Counted from the stretch's first letter, positions 17,609 to 26,809 are shown. The stretch is DNA of 64,000 bases from Azoarcus sp. DN11 (GCF_003628555.1 NZ_CP021731.1:3658001-3722000); one strand, 5' to 3'. The notes: generated from the letters alone by a model not told the origin. Made by a program: numbers and translations.

Positions 17609-18781
17609 TCAGGCTTCGCGTTTGATGCCCTTGATGACGCGCTTGGCGATACTCCAGCGATGCACCTCGGAGGGACCGTCATAGATTCGGAACGCCCGCA
17701 TGTCGGCGAAGATGCGCGCGACCGTGGTCTCGCGCGTCACGCCCTGCCCGCCGAGGATCTGCACGCAACGGTCGACCACGCGCCAGCACGCTTCCGACAC
17801 GAGCACCTTGGACATGCTGGAGTCGTGGATCGCGAGGTGGCCCTGGTCGAGCACCCACGCGGTGTGCCAGATCGCGAGCCGCGCCGAGTGGATGTCCATC
17901 TCGTTGTCGGCGAGCATAAAACCGACGCCCTCGTGGCTGCCCAGCGCCTTGCCGAAGGCCTGGCGCCGGCGCGCGTAGTCGGTGGCGATGTCGTGGGCGC
18001 GCCGCGCCGCGCCCAGCCAGCGCATGCAGTGCGTCAACCGCGCCGGCGACAGGCGCACCTGCGCGTACTTGAAGCCCTCGCCCAGCTCGCCGAGGATGTT
18101 CGCGGCCGGCACGCGGACGTTGTCCAGGCGCACCACGCCGTGCCCGCCGGGGAAGCAGGTGTCGAGGGTGTCCATCGAGCGTTCGACGATGAAGCCCGGC
18201 ACGTCGGTGTCGGACAGGAACATCGTGGCGCGTCCGTCCTCGAGCTTGGCCATGATGATCGCAAAGGCAGCGCCGTCCGCGCCGGTCGTGAACCACTTGC
18301 GCCCGTTGATGAGGTAGTCGTCGCCGTCGCGCTCTGCCGTGGTCTGCAGCATCGACGGGTCCGAGCCGGCGCCGGGCGTGGGCTCGGTCATGCAGAAGCA
18401 GGAGCGCAGCTTGCCGGCCGCGAGCGGACGCAGCCAGCGTTCCTTGTGCTCGGGGCGCGCGACGACCTCCACCAGGTGCATATTGCCCTCGTCGGGCGCC
18501 GCGATGTTCAGCGCGACCGGGCCGAGCAGCGAATAGCCGGCCTCCTCGAAGAACACCGCCTTGGCGCGGTGATCGAGGCCCAGGCCGCCGAATTCCTTCG
18601 ACACGTGCGCGGACAGCAGCTCGGCGGCGCGCGCCTTCGCGATCAGCTCCGCGCGCAGCTCCTCGGTCGGTCCGTGTGCGGTCCGGCGCGGGTCGCGCTC
18701 GTAGGGGATGATTTCCTCCGCGATGAAACGGCGGACTTTCTGCTGCAGTGCTGACAACTCTTCCGACAGATCAAAGTTCAT
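17609..18781 (-). CDS. acyl-CoA dehydrogenase, ACAD10/11-like
   Basis: A 390-residue FAD enzyme. It has the N-terminal helical domain, the middle CFCMTEPTPGAGSDP FAD/substrate motif, and a C-terminal helical domain with RRQAFGKALGSHEGV and ILGGQGVTRE. The stretch NIAAPDEGNMHLVEVV matches the APD(T/E)GNM signature of ACAD10/11-type enzymes rather than classical FadE. With the adjacent kinase it could convert a phosphorylated hydroxyacyl-CoA to enoyl-CoA. It lies 34 bp after the 3-hydroxyacyl-CoA dehydrogenase in the same unit. Confidence 0.87.
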   Translation of the reverse strand: MNFDLSEELSALQQKVRRFIAEEIIPYERDPRRTAHGPTEELRAELIAKARAAELLSAHVSKEFGGLGLDHRAKAVFFEEAGYSLLGPVALNIAAPDEGNMHLVEVVARPEHKERWLRPLAAGKLRSCFCMTEPTPGAGSDPSMLQTTAERDGDDYLINGRKWFTTGADGAAFAIIMAKLEDGRATMFLSDTDVPGFIVERSMDTLDTCFPGGHGVVRLDNVRVPAANILGELGEGFKYAQVRLSPARLTHCMRWLGAARRAHDIATDYARRRQAFGKALGSHEGVGFMLADNEMDIHSARLAIWHTAWVLDQGHLAIHDSSMSKVLVSEACWRVVDRCVQILGGQGVTRETTVARIFADMRAFRIYDGPSEVHRWSIAKRVIKGIKREA

Positions 18782-18815
18782 GCTTGGCTGACTCCCGCGA
18801 GATGGTTCGCCGATC

Positions 18816-19667
18816 TCAGGCGTAGTTGAAGAAGCCGCGGCCGCTCTTGCGCCCGAGGAAACCGGCATCGACCATTTCCTTGAGGAGCGGCGCGGGCCGG
18901 TACTTGGGATCGTTGAAGCCGGCGTGGAACATCTCCATCACCGACAGCATCGTGTCGAGCCCGATCAGATCGGCCAGGGCGAGCGGGCCGATCGGCTGGT
19001 TGCAGCCGAGCTTCATGCCGGCATCGATCTCCTCCGCGGACGCGAGGCCTTCCTGCAGCGCGAAGACGGCCTCGTTGATCATCGGGCAGAGGATGCGATT
19101 CACCGCGAAGCCCGGGCTGTTCTTCGCGACGATCGAGGTCTTGCCGATCGCGGCGACGAAGGCGCGGGCGGCCTCGACGGTGGCCTGCGCGGTGCGCAGC
19201 CCCGGAACGAGTTCAACCAGCGCCATGACCGGCACGGGGTTGAAGAAATGCATGCCGACGAAGCGCTCGGGGCGTTTCGTCGCGGCCGCAAGGCGCGTGA
19301 CCGACATCGATGAGGTGTTGGTCGCGATCAGCGCGTCCGGGCCGACGACGGCGTCGACCTGGGCGAGGATCTTCAGCTTGAGCGCCTCGTTCTCGGTCGC
19401 GGCCTCGATCACGAGGTCGACGCGCGCGAGGTCGGCGTAATCGGTGGTGCCGCGAATACGGTCGAGGTACTCGGTTTTCTGCGTGGCCGTGAGCTGGCCC
19501 TTCTTGATCAGGCGGTCGAGGCTGCCGGAGATCGTCGCGATCCCCTTCCCGACCGCATCGGCCGAAATATCGACCATGACGACGGACAGCCCCGCCGCCG
19601 CGCACACCTGCGCAATGCCGTTGCCCATCGTTCCCGCCCCGAGGACGCCTACCGTGCCGATACCCAT
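18816..19667 (-). CDS. 3-hydroxybutyryl-/3-hydroxyacyl-CoA dehydrogenase
   Basis: A 283-residue NAD-dependent enzyme of the HAD family (Hbd/PaaH type). The Rossmann motif GVLGAGTMGNGIAQV is at residues 7-21, the catalytic His is in GMHFFNPVPVM, and NSPGFAVNRIL leads into the C-terminal 3HCDH domain ending GRGFFNY. It oxidises (S)-3-hydroxyacyl-CoA to 3-ketoacyl-CoA. The ATG has a GGGAGCAAGGA ribosome site. It lies between the thiolase and the acyl-CoA dehydrogenase, giving a compact beta-oxidation set. Confidence 0.92.
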   Translation of the reverse strand: MGIGTVGVLGAGTMGNGIAQVCAAAGLSVVMVDISADAVGKGIATISGSLDRLIKKGQLTATQKTEYLDRIRGTTDYADLARVDLVIEAATENEALKLKILAQVDAVVGPDALIATNTSSMSVTRLAAATKRPERFVGMHFFNPVPVMALVELVPGLRTAQATVEAARAFVAAIGKTSIVAKNSPGFAVNRILCPMINEAVFALQEGLASAEEIDAGMKLGCNQPIGPLALADLIGLDTMLSVMEMFHAGFNDPKYRPAPLLKEMVDAGFLGRKSGRGFFNYA

Positions 19668-19710
19668 TCCTTGCTCCCGCTGTGAATGCTGAAAATGTCC
19701 CGGCCGCGTC

Positions 19711-20898
19711 TTACAGCCGCTCGAAGATCGCCGCGATGCCCTGTCCGCCGCCGATGCACATCGTCACCAGCGCGTAGCGCCCGCCGGTGCGGTGCAGCTC
19801 GTAGATCGCCTTGGTCGTGATGATTGCGCCGGTCGCGCCGACCGGATGGCCCAGCGAAATGCCCGAACCGTTGGGGTTCACCTTGCGCGGATCGAATCCC
19901 AGTTCGCGCGTCACCGCACAGGCCTGGGCGGCGAAGGCCTCGTTCGATTCGATGACGTCGAGATCCTCGACCTTGAGGCCGGTGCGCTCGAACACCAGCC
20001 GTGTCGCCGGCACCGGGCCGATTCCCATGTAGAGTGGGTCGACGCCCGCGTGCGCGTAGCCGACCAGGCGCGCCAGCGGCTTGAGACCGAGCGCGGCGGC
20101 GCGGCCGGCTTCCGCGAGCACCACGGCGGCCGCGCCGTCGTTGAGGCCCGAGGCGTTGCCGGCGGTTACGGTGCCGCCTTCCTTCTTGAAGGCCGGCTTC
20201 ATTGCGGCAAGCGCTTCGAGCGTGGCGCCGGAACGCACGTGCTCGTCCGTGTCGAAGCGTGCGACGCCGCTCCTGGTCTTCACCTCGACGGGGACGATCT
20301 GGTCCTTGAAATAGCCCTCGACGATGGCGACCGATGCCCGGCGCTGGCTCTCCAGCGCGAGCGCGTCCTGCATCTCGCGCGTGATGCCGTAGCGTTCGGC
20401 GACGTTCTCCGCCGTAATGCCCATGTGCACCGTCTTCCACGGGTCGTGGAGGATGCCGTTCATGTAGTCGACGAGGCGCGCATCCAGCATCCGCGCGCCC
20501 CAGCGCAAGTTCGGCACGGTGTAGGGGCCGCGCGTCATCGATTCGGCGCCGGCGCCGATGGCGAGATCGCAGTCGCCCAAGCGGATCGCCTGAGCCGCGG
20601 AGACGATGGCCTGCAAGCCCGAACCGCACAGGCGATTGACGTTGAAGGCCGGGACGGTCTCGGGGATGCCTGCGTCCATCGCGGCAACGCGGCTCAGGTA
20701 GGCGTCGCGCGGCTCGGTCGGGATGACGTTGCCCATCACGACGTGCCCGATCGCATCCGGCGCGGCGCCGGAACGTTGCAGGGCCGCCTTCACCGCGACT
20801 GTGGCGAGTTCGGTAAGCGGAATGTCCTTTAGGGTTCCGCCATACGTTCCGATGGGAGTCCGTGCAGCTCCCAGCACGACAACTTCACGCTGCGACAT
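19711..20898 (-). CDS. acetyl-CoA acetyltransferase / 3-ketoacyl-CoA thiolase
   Basis: A 395-residue thiolase. The nucleophilic Cys is in [13 protein letters not shown] near residue 88, the second-site motif [17 protein letters not shown] holds the catalytic His, and the acid/base Cys is in [12 protein letters not shown]. It cleaves 3-ketoacyl-CoA with CoA. The start is taken as the ATG at 20898 with AGAGG upstream; a TTG at 20907 would add three residues. It is the first gene of its minus unit, with promoter and operator about 70-95 bp upstream. Confidence 0.93.
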   Translation of the reverse strand: MSQREVVVLGAARTPIGTYGGTLKDIPLTELATVAVKAALQRSGAAPDAIGHVVMGNVIPTEPRDAYLSRVAAMDAGIPETVPAFNVNRLCGSGLQAIVSAAQAIRLGDCDLAIGAGAESMTRGPYTVPNLRWGARMLDARLVDYMNGILHDPWKTVHMGITAENVAERYGITREMQDALALESQRRASVAIVEGYFKDQIVPVEVKTRSGVARFDTDEHVRSGATLEALAAMKPAFKKEGGTVTAGNASGLNDGAAAVVLAEAGRAAALGLKPLARLVGYAHAGVDPLYMGIGPVPATRLVFERTGLKVEDLDVIESNEAFAAQACAVTRELGFDPRKVNPNGSGISLGHPVGATGAIITTKAIYELHRTGGRYALVTMCIGGGQGIAAIFERL

Positions 20899-20963
20899 CG
20901 CTTTCAACGCCTCTTAAAGGTTATCGGGAAAATCCATGTACCGCTTCCGCGTTCGATTGGGAC

Positions 20964-20992
20964 ATTTTAACCCGACCGGTCGGTCGGCTGAA
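20964..20992 (-). promoter_or_regulatory. promoter with CGACCG-N2-CGGTCG operator, unit 20898-15435
   Basis: On the minus strand TTCAGC, 17 bp and TAAAAT. The spacer contains the dyad CGACCG-N2-CGGTCG at 20973-20986. The expected transcript start is near 20957, 60 bp before the thiolase ATG. Confidence 0.75.
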
Positions 20993-21107
20993 TACTAATG
21001 CATCGCCACGAGGACAACAAGACGTTTGTGCAAAACGGGATGTGCCGATGCTCGCGGACCCGGCAGAGCTCCGGATCGCCGATACGCCGAACATCGACGC
21101 GGGACGC

Positions 21108-21149
21108 AAAAAAAGAACGCCGTCCGGCAGACTCAGGTCGCCGGACGGC
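21108..21149 (-). terminator. strong minus-strand terminator with no gene upstream
   Basis: A perfect 10-bp stem GCCGTCCGGC / GCCGGACGGC with an 11-nt loop is followed on the minus strand by GTTCTTTTTTT. It lies in the 497-bp gap between the divergent units starting at 20898 and 21396. No coding gene precedes it on that strand, so it may end a short RNA or shield the thiolase promoter from antisense transcription. Confidence 0.7.
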
Positions 21150-21266
21150 AAAGCTTCGACGCAGGTTGCGTGGAGAGAGAGGAGGCGCAATCGTCGAAGT
21201 GAGACACCGCCCAAAGAGCAGAGGAGCACTCGCGCACATGTGGCGGCCGTCGGCTGTCGTGCTTTA

Positions 21267-21295
21267 TTGACACCCGACCGGTCGGTCGGTACGCT
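21267..21295 (+). promoter_or_regulatory. promoter with CGACCG-N2-CGGTCG operator, unit 21396-25511
   Basis: TTGACA, 17 bp and TACGCT. The spacer is filled by the dyad CGACCG-GT-CGGTCG at 21275-21288. The start of transcription is expected near 21302, about 94 bp before the first ATG. Confidence 0.85.
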
Positions 21296-21395
21296 TGAGC
21301 CGAATCTTAAGTGACTCGATTGCGGATGACAAGCCCCCGCAGCGACGCAGCCGGAAGGCGAAGCGCAGGGGCGATACGGATACCAGGAGAAACCG

Positions 21396-22319
21396 ATGCA
21401 GGATCTGGCCGGACGTGTTGCGGTCATCACAGGCGCTGCCAGCGGCATCGGCGCGGCGATGGCGTGGCGCTTTGCGCGCGCGGGGATGAAAATCGTCGCC
21501 GCCGACGTTGATGAAACGGCCCTTGCGGCTGTGTGTGCGGACCTCGTGGAAGCGGGCCATGCGGCGATCGGCGTACGCACCGACGTCGCCAGCGGGGATG
21601 ACGTGGAATCCCTGGCCGAGCGGGCGTACGCCGCCTTCGGCGCAGTCCATCTGCTGTGCAACAACGCCGGTGTCGTCCCGTCCGGGCGATACCGGGCGGT
21701 GTGGGAGTTCCCGCTCGAGGATTGGCGCTGGTCGCTCGACGTAAATCTCTACGGCGTCATACACGGCTTGCGCAGCTTCATCCCGCGCATGCTGGACGGG
21801 GGCCACGAGGGCCACGTCCTGACCACAGCTTCGGTCGCGGGACTCATCAGCGGTTCGGGCTCCGCCGTGTACAGCGCGGCGAAGCATGCCGCGGTGCGGG
21901 TCACGGAAGCCTTGTATGCCACGCTGCGCGAACGCCACGCGCCGATCGGCGTGAGCCTGCTGTGCCCCGGCCTCGTGAACACGCGCATCTACGAATCCGA
22001 GCGAAGCCGCCCCGAGGCCCTACGGCCCGCTGACGGGCCGGCCCGGGAAACCCAAGAGTTGCAGGCGATTGCCGCCAGCCTCTACGCGGGCGCGATGTCC
22101 CCCGAGGAGGTCGCCGACATCGCGTGGCGGGCCGTGCTCGACAACCGCCTGTACGCGCTCACCACCGACAGCTTCGACGACGCGATCCGCGAGCGCATGG
22201 CAGCCATCCTCGACCGCCGCAATCCGGAGTTCGCAACCCTGCTGGCGCTGAGCCGGCGCGACGTCGGCGAACGCGGGCGACCGTCGCCGGCGGCGACTTC
22301 ACCAACGACGGCAGCTTGA
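21396..22319 (+). CDS. SDR family oxidoreductase
   Basis: A 307-residue short-chain dehydrogenase with TGAASGIG near residue 13, CNNAG, a catalytic Ser in TTASVAG and YSAAK. The C-terminal extension (about 50 residues with FDDAIRERMAAILDRRNPEF) is longer than in typical SDRs. The same extension is seen in the gene at 55071-55967, which is a clear paralogue over its whole length. An AGGAGA ribosome site precedes the ATG. It is first in the unit with the DUF35/thiolase pair. It probably oxidises a hydroxyl or reduces a keto group on the substrate; the substrate is unknown. Confidence 0.85.
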   Translation: MQDLAGRVAVITGAASGIGAAMAWRFARAGMKIVAADVDETALAAVCADLVEAGHAAIGVRTDVASGDDVESLAERAYAAFGAVHLLCNNAGVVPSGRYRAVWEFPLEDWRWSLDVNLYGVIHGLRSFIPRMLDGGHEGHVLTTASVAGLISGSGSAVYSAAKHAAVRVTEALYATLRERHAPIGVSLLCPGLVNTRIYESERSRPEALRPADGPARETQELQAIAASLYAGAMSPEEVADIAWRAVLDNRLYALTTDSFDDAIRERMAAILDRRNPEFATLLALSRRDVGERGRPSPAATSPTTAA

Positions 22320-22361
22320 ACTCAGCCTGCCCTCCCCTCCTTCACAACAAGGGAACCGCAC

Positions 22362-22790
22362 ATGCCCCATCCCGTTCTGGCCAGCCCGGACCTGATCCGG
22401 TTCGAAGGCGACACCCCTCACCTCGTCGGCAGCCGCTGCAACGAATGCGGCGAGGTGTATTTTCCCGCCACCGACAGCTGCACGCGCTGCACCGCGACGC
22501 GCATGAGTCCGCACGATCTCGGCCACCGCGGCACGCTGTGGTCGTGGACGATCCAGGGCTTCCTGCCCAAGGCGCCCTACAACAGCGGCGAGACGGCCGA
22601 AACCTTCCAGCCCTATGGCGTCGGCTACGTGGAGCTGGACAGCGGCATCAAGGTCGAGTCGCGCCTGACCGTCGCCGACGAGGCGAAACTGCAGATCGGC
22701 ATGCCGCTCGAACTGACCCTGATCCCCTACCGCAGGACCGACGACGGCGAGGTGCATACCTTCGCCTTCCGCCCGGCCGCATCCGCCTGA
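22362..22790 (+). CDS. DUF35 / OB-fold zinc-ribbon acyl-CoA-associated protein
   Basis: A 142-residue protein with a rubredoxin-like zinc ribbon (CNECGE ... CTRCTA, residues near 26-47) followed by the OB-fold domain containing GTLWSWTIQGFLPK. Such proteins bind beside SCP-x/Ltp-type thiolase-fold enzymes and form the heteromeric retro-aldolases of steroid side-chain breakdown, or thiolase complexes. The partner gene follows after 8 bp. The ATG at 22362 has AAGGGAA upstream. Confidence 0.88.
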   Translation: MPHPVLASPDLIRFEGDTPHLVGSRCNECGEVYFPATDSCTRCTATRMSPHDLGHRGTLWSWTIQGFLPKAPYNSGETAETFQPYGVGYVELDSGIKVESRLTVADEAKLQIGMPLELTLIPYRRTDDGEVHTFAFRPAASA

Positions 22791-22798
22791 CGAGGAAC

Positions 22799-23953
22799 AT
22801 GCGCATGACTCAAGACGTCGCCATCATCGGCATCGGCCTGCACCCCTTCGGCCGCCACGACACGCTCACCGGCCGTGCCCAGGGCGCGATCGCGCTGCGC
22901 GCCGCGCTCAAGGACGCCGGCATCGGTTGGGACCGCATCGGCATCGCCTACGGCGGCAGCCACGACGCCGGCAACGCGGACGCGCTATGCAACGACCTCG
23001 GGCTCACCGGCCTGCCCTTCGTGAACGTCGCCAACGGCTGCGCCACCGGCGGCAGCGCGCTGGCGAGCGCGGTGTCGGCGATCCGCTCGGGGGCCGCCGA
23101 GTTCGCCGTCGCGGTCGGTTTCGACAAGCACCCGCGCGGCGCCTTCAACCCGCATCCGCGCGACTGGGGCCTGCCCGACTGGTACGGCGAGACCGGCCTG
23201 ATGCTGACCACCCAGTTCTTCGCGTTGAAGACGCGGCGCTACATGCACGAGCACGGCATCACGGAGGACGCGCTGGTGCGCGTCGCGCAGCGCGCCTTCC
23301 GCAACGGCGCGCTGAACCCGCAAGCATGGCGGCGGCGCGAGATGAGTTATGCGGAGATCGCCGAATCGATGCCGGTGAACCTGCCGCTGCGCCAGTACAT
23401 GTTCTGCAATCCGGCCGAAGGCGGCGCGGCGGTGGTGCTGTGCCCGGCGGAAGTCGCGAAGCGGTATCACGCGAAACCGATCATCGTGAAGGCCGCCGTC
23501 GTGCGCACGCGCCACCACGGCTCGTTCGAGGTCTTCAGTCCGGCGCTGGCCGCACAGCAGGCGCCCGCGCCGACGGTGACGGCATCGCGCGCCGCCTTCG
23601 AGCAGGCCGGCGTGGCCCCGCGCGACATCGACGTCCTGCAGCTGCAGGACACCGACTCGGGCAGCGAGGTCATCCACATGGCGGAAAACGGCTTCTGCGA
23701 ACACGGCGAGCAGGAGCGTCTGTTGCGCGACGGCGAAACCGAGATCGGCGGACGGCTGCCGATCAACACCGACGGCGGCTGCCTCGCCAACGGCGAGCCG
23801 ATCGGCGCCTCCGGCCTGCGCCAGGTGATCGAGATCTGCACGCAGTTGCGTCAGGAAGCGGGTGCGCGACAGGTGCCTGGCACTCCGCGGCTCGGCTACA
23901 CCCACGTCTATGGCGCACCGGGCGTCAGCGGCGTGACGATCCTGCAGCGGTAG
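22799..23953 (+). CDS. thiolase-fold protein of the lipid-transfer (SCP-x/Ltp) type, possible aldolase
   Basis: A 384-residue thiolase-superfamily protein. A Cys sits at the nucleophile position in NVANGCATGGSALASA. The usual second-half motif GHPxGATG is replaced by GEPIGASG, so the catalytic His of true thiolases is Glu here. With the DUF35 gene directly upstream this fits the Ltp-type enzymes that cleave beta-hydroxyacyl-CoA by retro-aldol chemistry rather than thiolysis; that role is inferred. ATGs at 22799 and 22805 are both possible; the second has better ribosome-site spacing. Confidence 0.83.
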   Translation: MRMTQDVAIIGIGLHPFGRHDTLTGRAQGAIALRAALKDAGIGWDRIGIAYGGSHDAGNADALCNDLGLTGLPFVNVANGCATGGSALASAVSAIRSGAAEFAVAVGFDKHPRGAFNPHPRDWGLPDWYGETGLMLTTQFFALKTRRYMHEHGITEDALVRVAQRAFRNGALNPQAWRRREMSYAEIAESMPVNLPLRQYMFCNPAEGGAAVVLCPAEVAKRYHAKPIIVKAAVVRTRHHGSFEVFSPALAAQQAPAPTVTASRAAFEQAGVAPRDIDVLQLQDTDSGSEVIHMAENGFCEHGEQERLLRDGETEIGGRLPINTDGGCLANGEPIGASGLRQVIEICTQLRQEAGARQVPGTPRLGYTHVYGAPGVSGVTILQR

Positions 23954-23980
23954 GCGCGCGCGGTGCTGTGGCGCAGTCAG

Positions 23981-24745
23981 ATGGCGGAGGTCCCCTTCGA
24001 GGGGATCTACCGTCGCCAGGTCGACCTCGATGCCCCCGACGCGACGACCGTCGTCGGCTGGCTGGAGGACGAGTCCCACCATTTCGGGCTCACCCTCGTG
24101 CATGACGGTACGCACATCCGCGAACTGCGCATGGCCGCGCCGCGCTATCCGTGGACGACCTGCGCCGAGGCCGGGCGACCGCTGCAGGCGCTGGTCGGCA
24201 AGCCGCTCGTGGCGCGCGCGTCGCAGCTCGGCACGCTCGCCGACGTGCGCCTGCAATGCACGCACGTCTTCGACCTCGCGAGCCTGATGGTCGCCCACGC
24301 GCACGCCGGCCGCGGCCATCGGCGCTACCACGGCACGGTCGAACCGCTCGCGGCGGTCCGGCCCGATGCGCCCGAGGGCTGGCAGCGCGCGACGCTCCAT
24401 CGCGACGGCGTTGTCGTGCTGCAGTGGGACCTCCACGACGACCGCATCATGGCGCCGGCAATCCACGCCGGGCGCACGATCTACCACGGCTTCCGCGAGT
24501 GGACCGAATCGCTCGCCCCCGAGGAGGCCGAGCACGCGCTGGTGCTGCGCCGCGTCGCCTTCGTATCGAACGGACGGCGGATCACCATCGAGCACCTCGA
24601 TTCGGCCGCCGAGCTGGGCCAGGCCGCGGTGTGCCATTCCTTTCAGCCGGCGCAGCGCGAGCGCGCTACCCCGATGCCGGACTCGCGCCGGCGCTACGAC
24701 ACCACCCCCGAGGAAATGCTCGCGCAGATGCGCGTGCAGCCCTGA
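23981..24745 (+). CDS. DUF2889-like protein
   Basis: A 254-residue soluble protein of unknown function. It resembles DUF2889 proteins through the RRQVDLDAPD start and the CTHVFDLASLMVAHA segment near residue 94. It is rich in His and Arg and has no membrane segment. A GTG at 23963 would add six residues. It lies between the thiolase-fold gene and an SDR in a tight unit, so it probably serves the same pathway. Confidence 0.65.
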   Translation: MAEVPFEGIYRRQVDLDAPDATTVVGWLEDESHHFGLTLVHDGTHIRELRMAAPRYPWTTCAEAGRPLQALVGKPLVARASQLGTLADVRLQCTHVFDLASLMVAHAHAGRGHRRYHGTVEPLAAVRPDAPEGWQRATLHRDGVVVLQWDLHDDRIMAPAIHAGRTIYHGFREWTESLAPEEAEHALVLRRVAFVSNGRRITIEHLDSAAELGQAAVCHSFQPAQRERATPMPDSRRRYDTTPEEMLAQMRVQP

Positions 24746-24767
24746 CCGATCACGGAGACCGCTAGCG

Positions 24768-25511
24768 ATGCAGAACTACACCGATTTCACCGACAAGGTC
24801 GTGCTGGTCACGGGTGCCAGCCGCGGTCTGGGGCGCGCGATGGCGCTGGGTTTCGCGGAATGCGGCGCCGACATCGTCGCGACGAGCCGTTCCGCCGAGA
24901 GCTGCGCCGAGGTCGTTGCGGACGTCGAGCGCCTCGGGCGCCGCGCCGTCGCCATCGGCTGCCACGTCGGCAAATGGGACGAACTGCCGCGACTCGTCGC
25001 CGGGGCCCTCGAAGCCTTCGGCCGCATCGACGTGCTGGTGAATAACGCCGGGATCGCACCGGTCGCCGACTCGTCCGCGGCGGTGAGCGAGGAGCTGTTC
25101 GACAAGATCGTGGACGTCAACCTGAAAGGCCCGTTCCGCCTTGCTGCGCTGGTGGCCGAGCACATGCGCGCGGCCGGCGGAGGCGCGATCATCAACATCA
25201 CCAGCACCGCGGCGATCCGCCCCGAGCCGGCGTACCCGGTCTACGCCGCGGCGAAGGGCGCGCTCAACATCATCACGCGCTCGCAGGCGATGGAGTTCGG
25301 CCCCACGGTGCGCGTCAACGCCATCATGGCCGGCCCCTTCTGGACCGACATCTCGCGCAGCTGGCGCGAGGACTACGACCGCAACGCCCCATCGGCGGTC
25401 AAGCGCATCGGCCGGCCGGAAGAGATCGTATCGAGCGCGCTGTATCTCGCGAGCCCACGTTCGAGCTACACCACCGGCGCGATCATCCAGGTCGACGGCG
25501 GGATGCTGTAA
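24768..25511 (+). CDS. SDR family oxidoreductase (FabG-like)
   Basis: A 247-residue short-chain dehydrogenase with TGASRGLG near residue 16, NNAG, a catalytic Ser in NITSTA and YAAAK. The ending IIQVDGGML is typical of FabG-like 3-oxoacyl or glucose-dehydrogenase relatives. GGAG precedes the ATG. It is the last gene of the plus unit that starts at 21396 and converges on the MFS gene at 25562. The substrate is unknown. Confidence 0.87.
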   Translation: MQNYTDFTDKVVLVTGASRGLGRAMALGFAECGADIVATSRSAESCAEVVADVERLGRRAVAIGCHVGKWDELPRLVAGALEAFGRIDVLVNNAGIAPVADSSAAVSEELFDKIVDVNLKGPFRLAALVAEHMRAAGGGAIINITSTAAIRPEPAYPVYAAAKGALNIITRSQAMEFGPTVRVNAIMAGPFWTDISRSWREDYDRNAPSAVKRIGRPEEIVSSALYLASPRSSYTTGAIIQVDGGML

Positions 25512-25561
25512 TCGTCATCTCGTCGCAGCGGCCGCGCGACACGATCCAGTGCGCGTGCCGC

Positions 25562-26809
25562 CTACTCCTCCATACGGTATCGGGACAGGATCACCAGCGA
25601 GAGCAGGCCGACGAGCACATAGGCGCCCGCGACCGGACGAATGGTGCCGTCGAAGAGGAAGCCGACGACGAAGCTGATCGGCGCCGCAATCATCGTCGAC
25701 ACGAAGCCGAATAGGGACGCGGCAGTCCCGGCAATGCTCCCCAGCGGATTCATCACCGTCGCGGTCAGATTCGGCAGCAGCAGTCCGAACCCAAACATGC
25801 CGCAGGCCTGCAGCAGCATGAACGCCGGCAGGGACGCCTGGCCGGCCACGGCGAGCGCAAATGCCGCAGCATTCGCGGCGACGAGCGCCCACAGCGCGTA
25901 ACGGATCAGCCGCCGGCTGCCATACCGGCGCACCAGGCGTGCGTTGGCAAACGACGCGACTGCGGTGGTCAGCGACACCAGCCCCAGCAGCGGCGTGAAA
26001 CTCATGCCGGCGCCGTAGGCGATCTGGAAGATTCCCTGCGCCGATGACAGGTAGCCCAGCTGCGCCCCGACTACGAGGCCGAAGACCGGTATGCCCGCCG
26101 CGGCCGCCGGCGTCCTTGCGACCGTCCGGCAGGCAGCGACGAGCGAGGCCGGGGAAACGGAGCGTCGCCCGCCGGGCGCCCGCGACTCGTCCAGACGCAA
26201 GCACGCCCACGCCAGCGTCGCCACGCCGACTCCCGCCGTGGCCGCGACCAACCAGCGCCAGGAGCCGACCATCAACACCAACTGGCCCAACATGGGCGCG
26301 ACGACGGGCTCGAACAACAGGCCGGCCATCGCAAGCGACATCACATGGGCGAGCTGCACGCCGGCATGGCGGTCGCGGGCGATCGAAAAGGTCACGACGC
26401 GGACGCCGCCGGCGCCGAAGCCCTGTAGCAAGCGCCCGGCGAGCAGCGTCTGGAAGGTCGGGGCCAGCGCGGCCATAACGCTGCCGCCGATGAAAAGGAG
26501 CAGCCCCGCGAGAAACAGCGGCCGTCTGCCGTAACGGTCGCTGAGCGGACCGAACAACAGCTGCGCCGGCCCGACGCCGAGCAGCAGGACGGCGACCACC
26601 GCCTGACCAAGGTTGGCGTGCACCAACCTGAACTCGTCACCGATCGCGTGCAGTGCCGGCAGCATCAGGTCGACGGCCACCGCGCCGACCACCAGCCCGA
26701 CGGCGATGAAGCTCACGAATTCCGCCGCCCCCATGACCGGCGCGGCAGGACCGACGGCACCCACGGTCAGCACGCCATCGGCGACGTCCTCAACCGAGCT
26801 ATCGGCCAT
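25562..26809 (-). CDS. MFS transporter, Bcr/CflA-like
   Basis: A 415-residue inner-membrane protein with about 12 hydrophobic helices and the MFS loop motif GPLSDRYGRRPLFLAG between helices 2 and 3. It resembles drug:H+ antiporters of the Bcr/CflA group. The start ATG at 26809 overlaps the end of the enoyl-CoA hydratase gene by 11 bp. It is the last gene of the minus unit starting at 31922. It could export a toxic intermediate or substrate; direction and substrate are not visible. Confidence 0.85.
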   Translation of the reverse strand: MADSSVEDVADGVLTVGAVGPAAPVMGAAEFVSFIAVGLVVGAVAVDLMLPALHAIGDEFRLVHANLGQAVVAVLLLGVGPAQLLFGPLSDRYGRRPLFLAGLLLFIGGSVMAALAPTFQTLLAGRLLQGFGAGGVRVVTFSIARDRHAGVQLAHVMSLAMAGLLFEPVVAPMLGQLVLMVGSWRWLVAATAGVGVATLAWACLRLDESRAPGGRRSVSPASLVAACRTVARTPAAAAGIPVFGLVVGAQLGYLSSAQGIFQIAYGAGMSFTPLLGLVSLTTAVASFANARLVRRYGSRRLIRYALWALVAANAAAFALAVAGQASLPAFMLLQACGMFGFGLLLPNLTATVMNPLGSIAGTAASLFGFVSTMIAAPISFVVGFLFDGTIRPVAGAYVLVGLLSLVILSRYRMEE

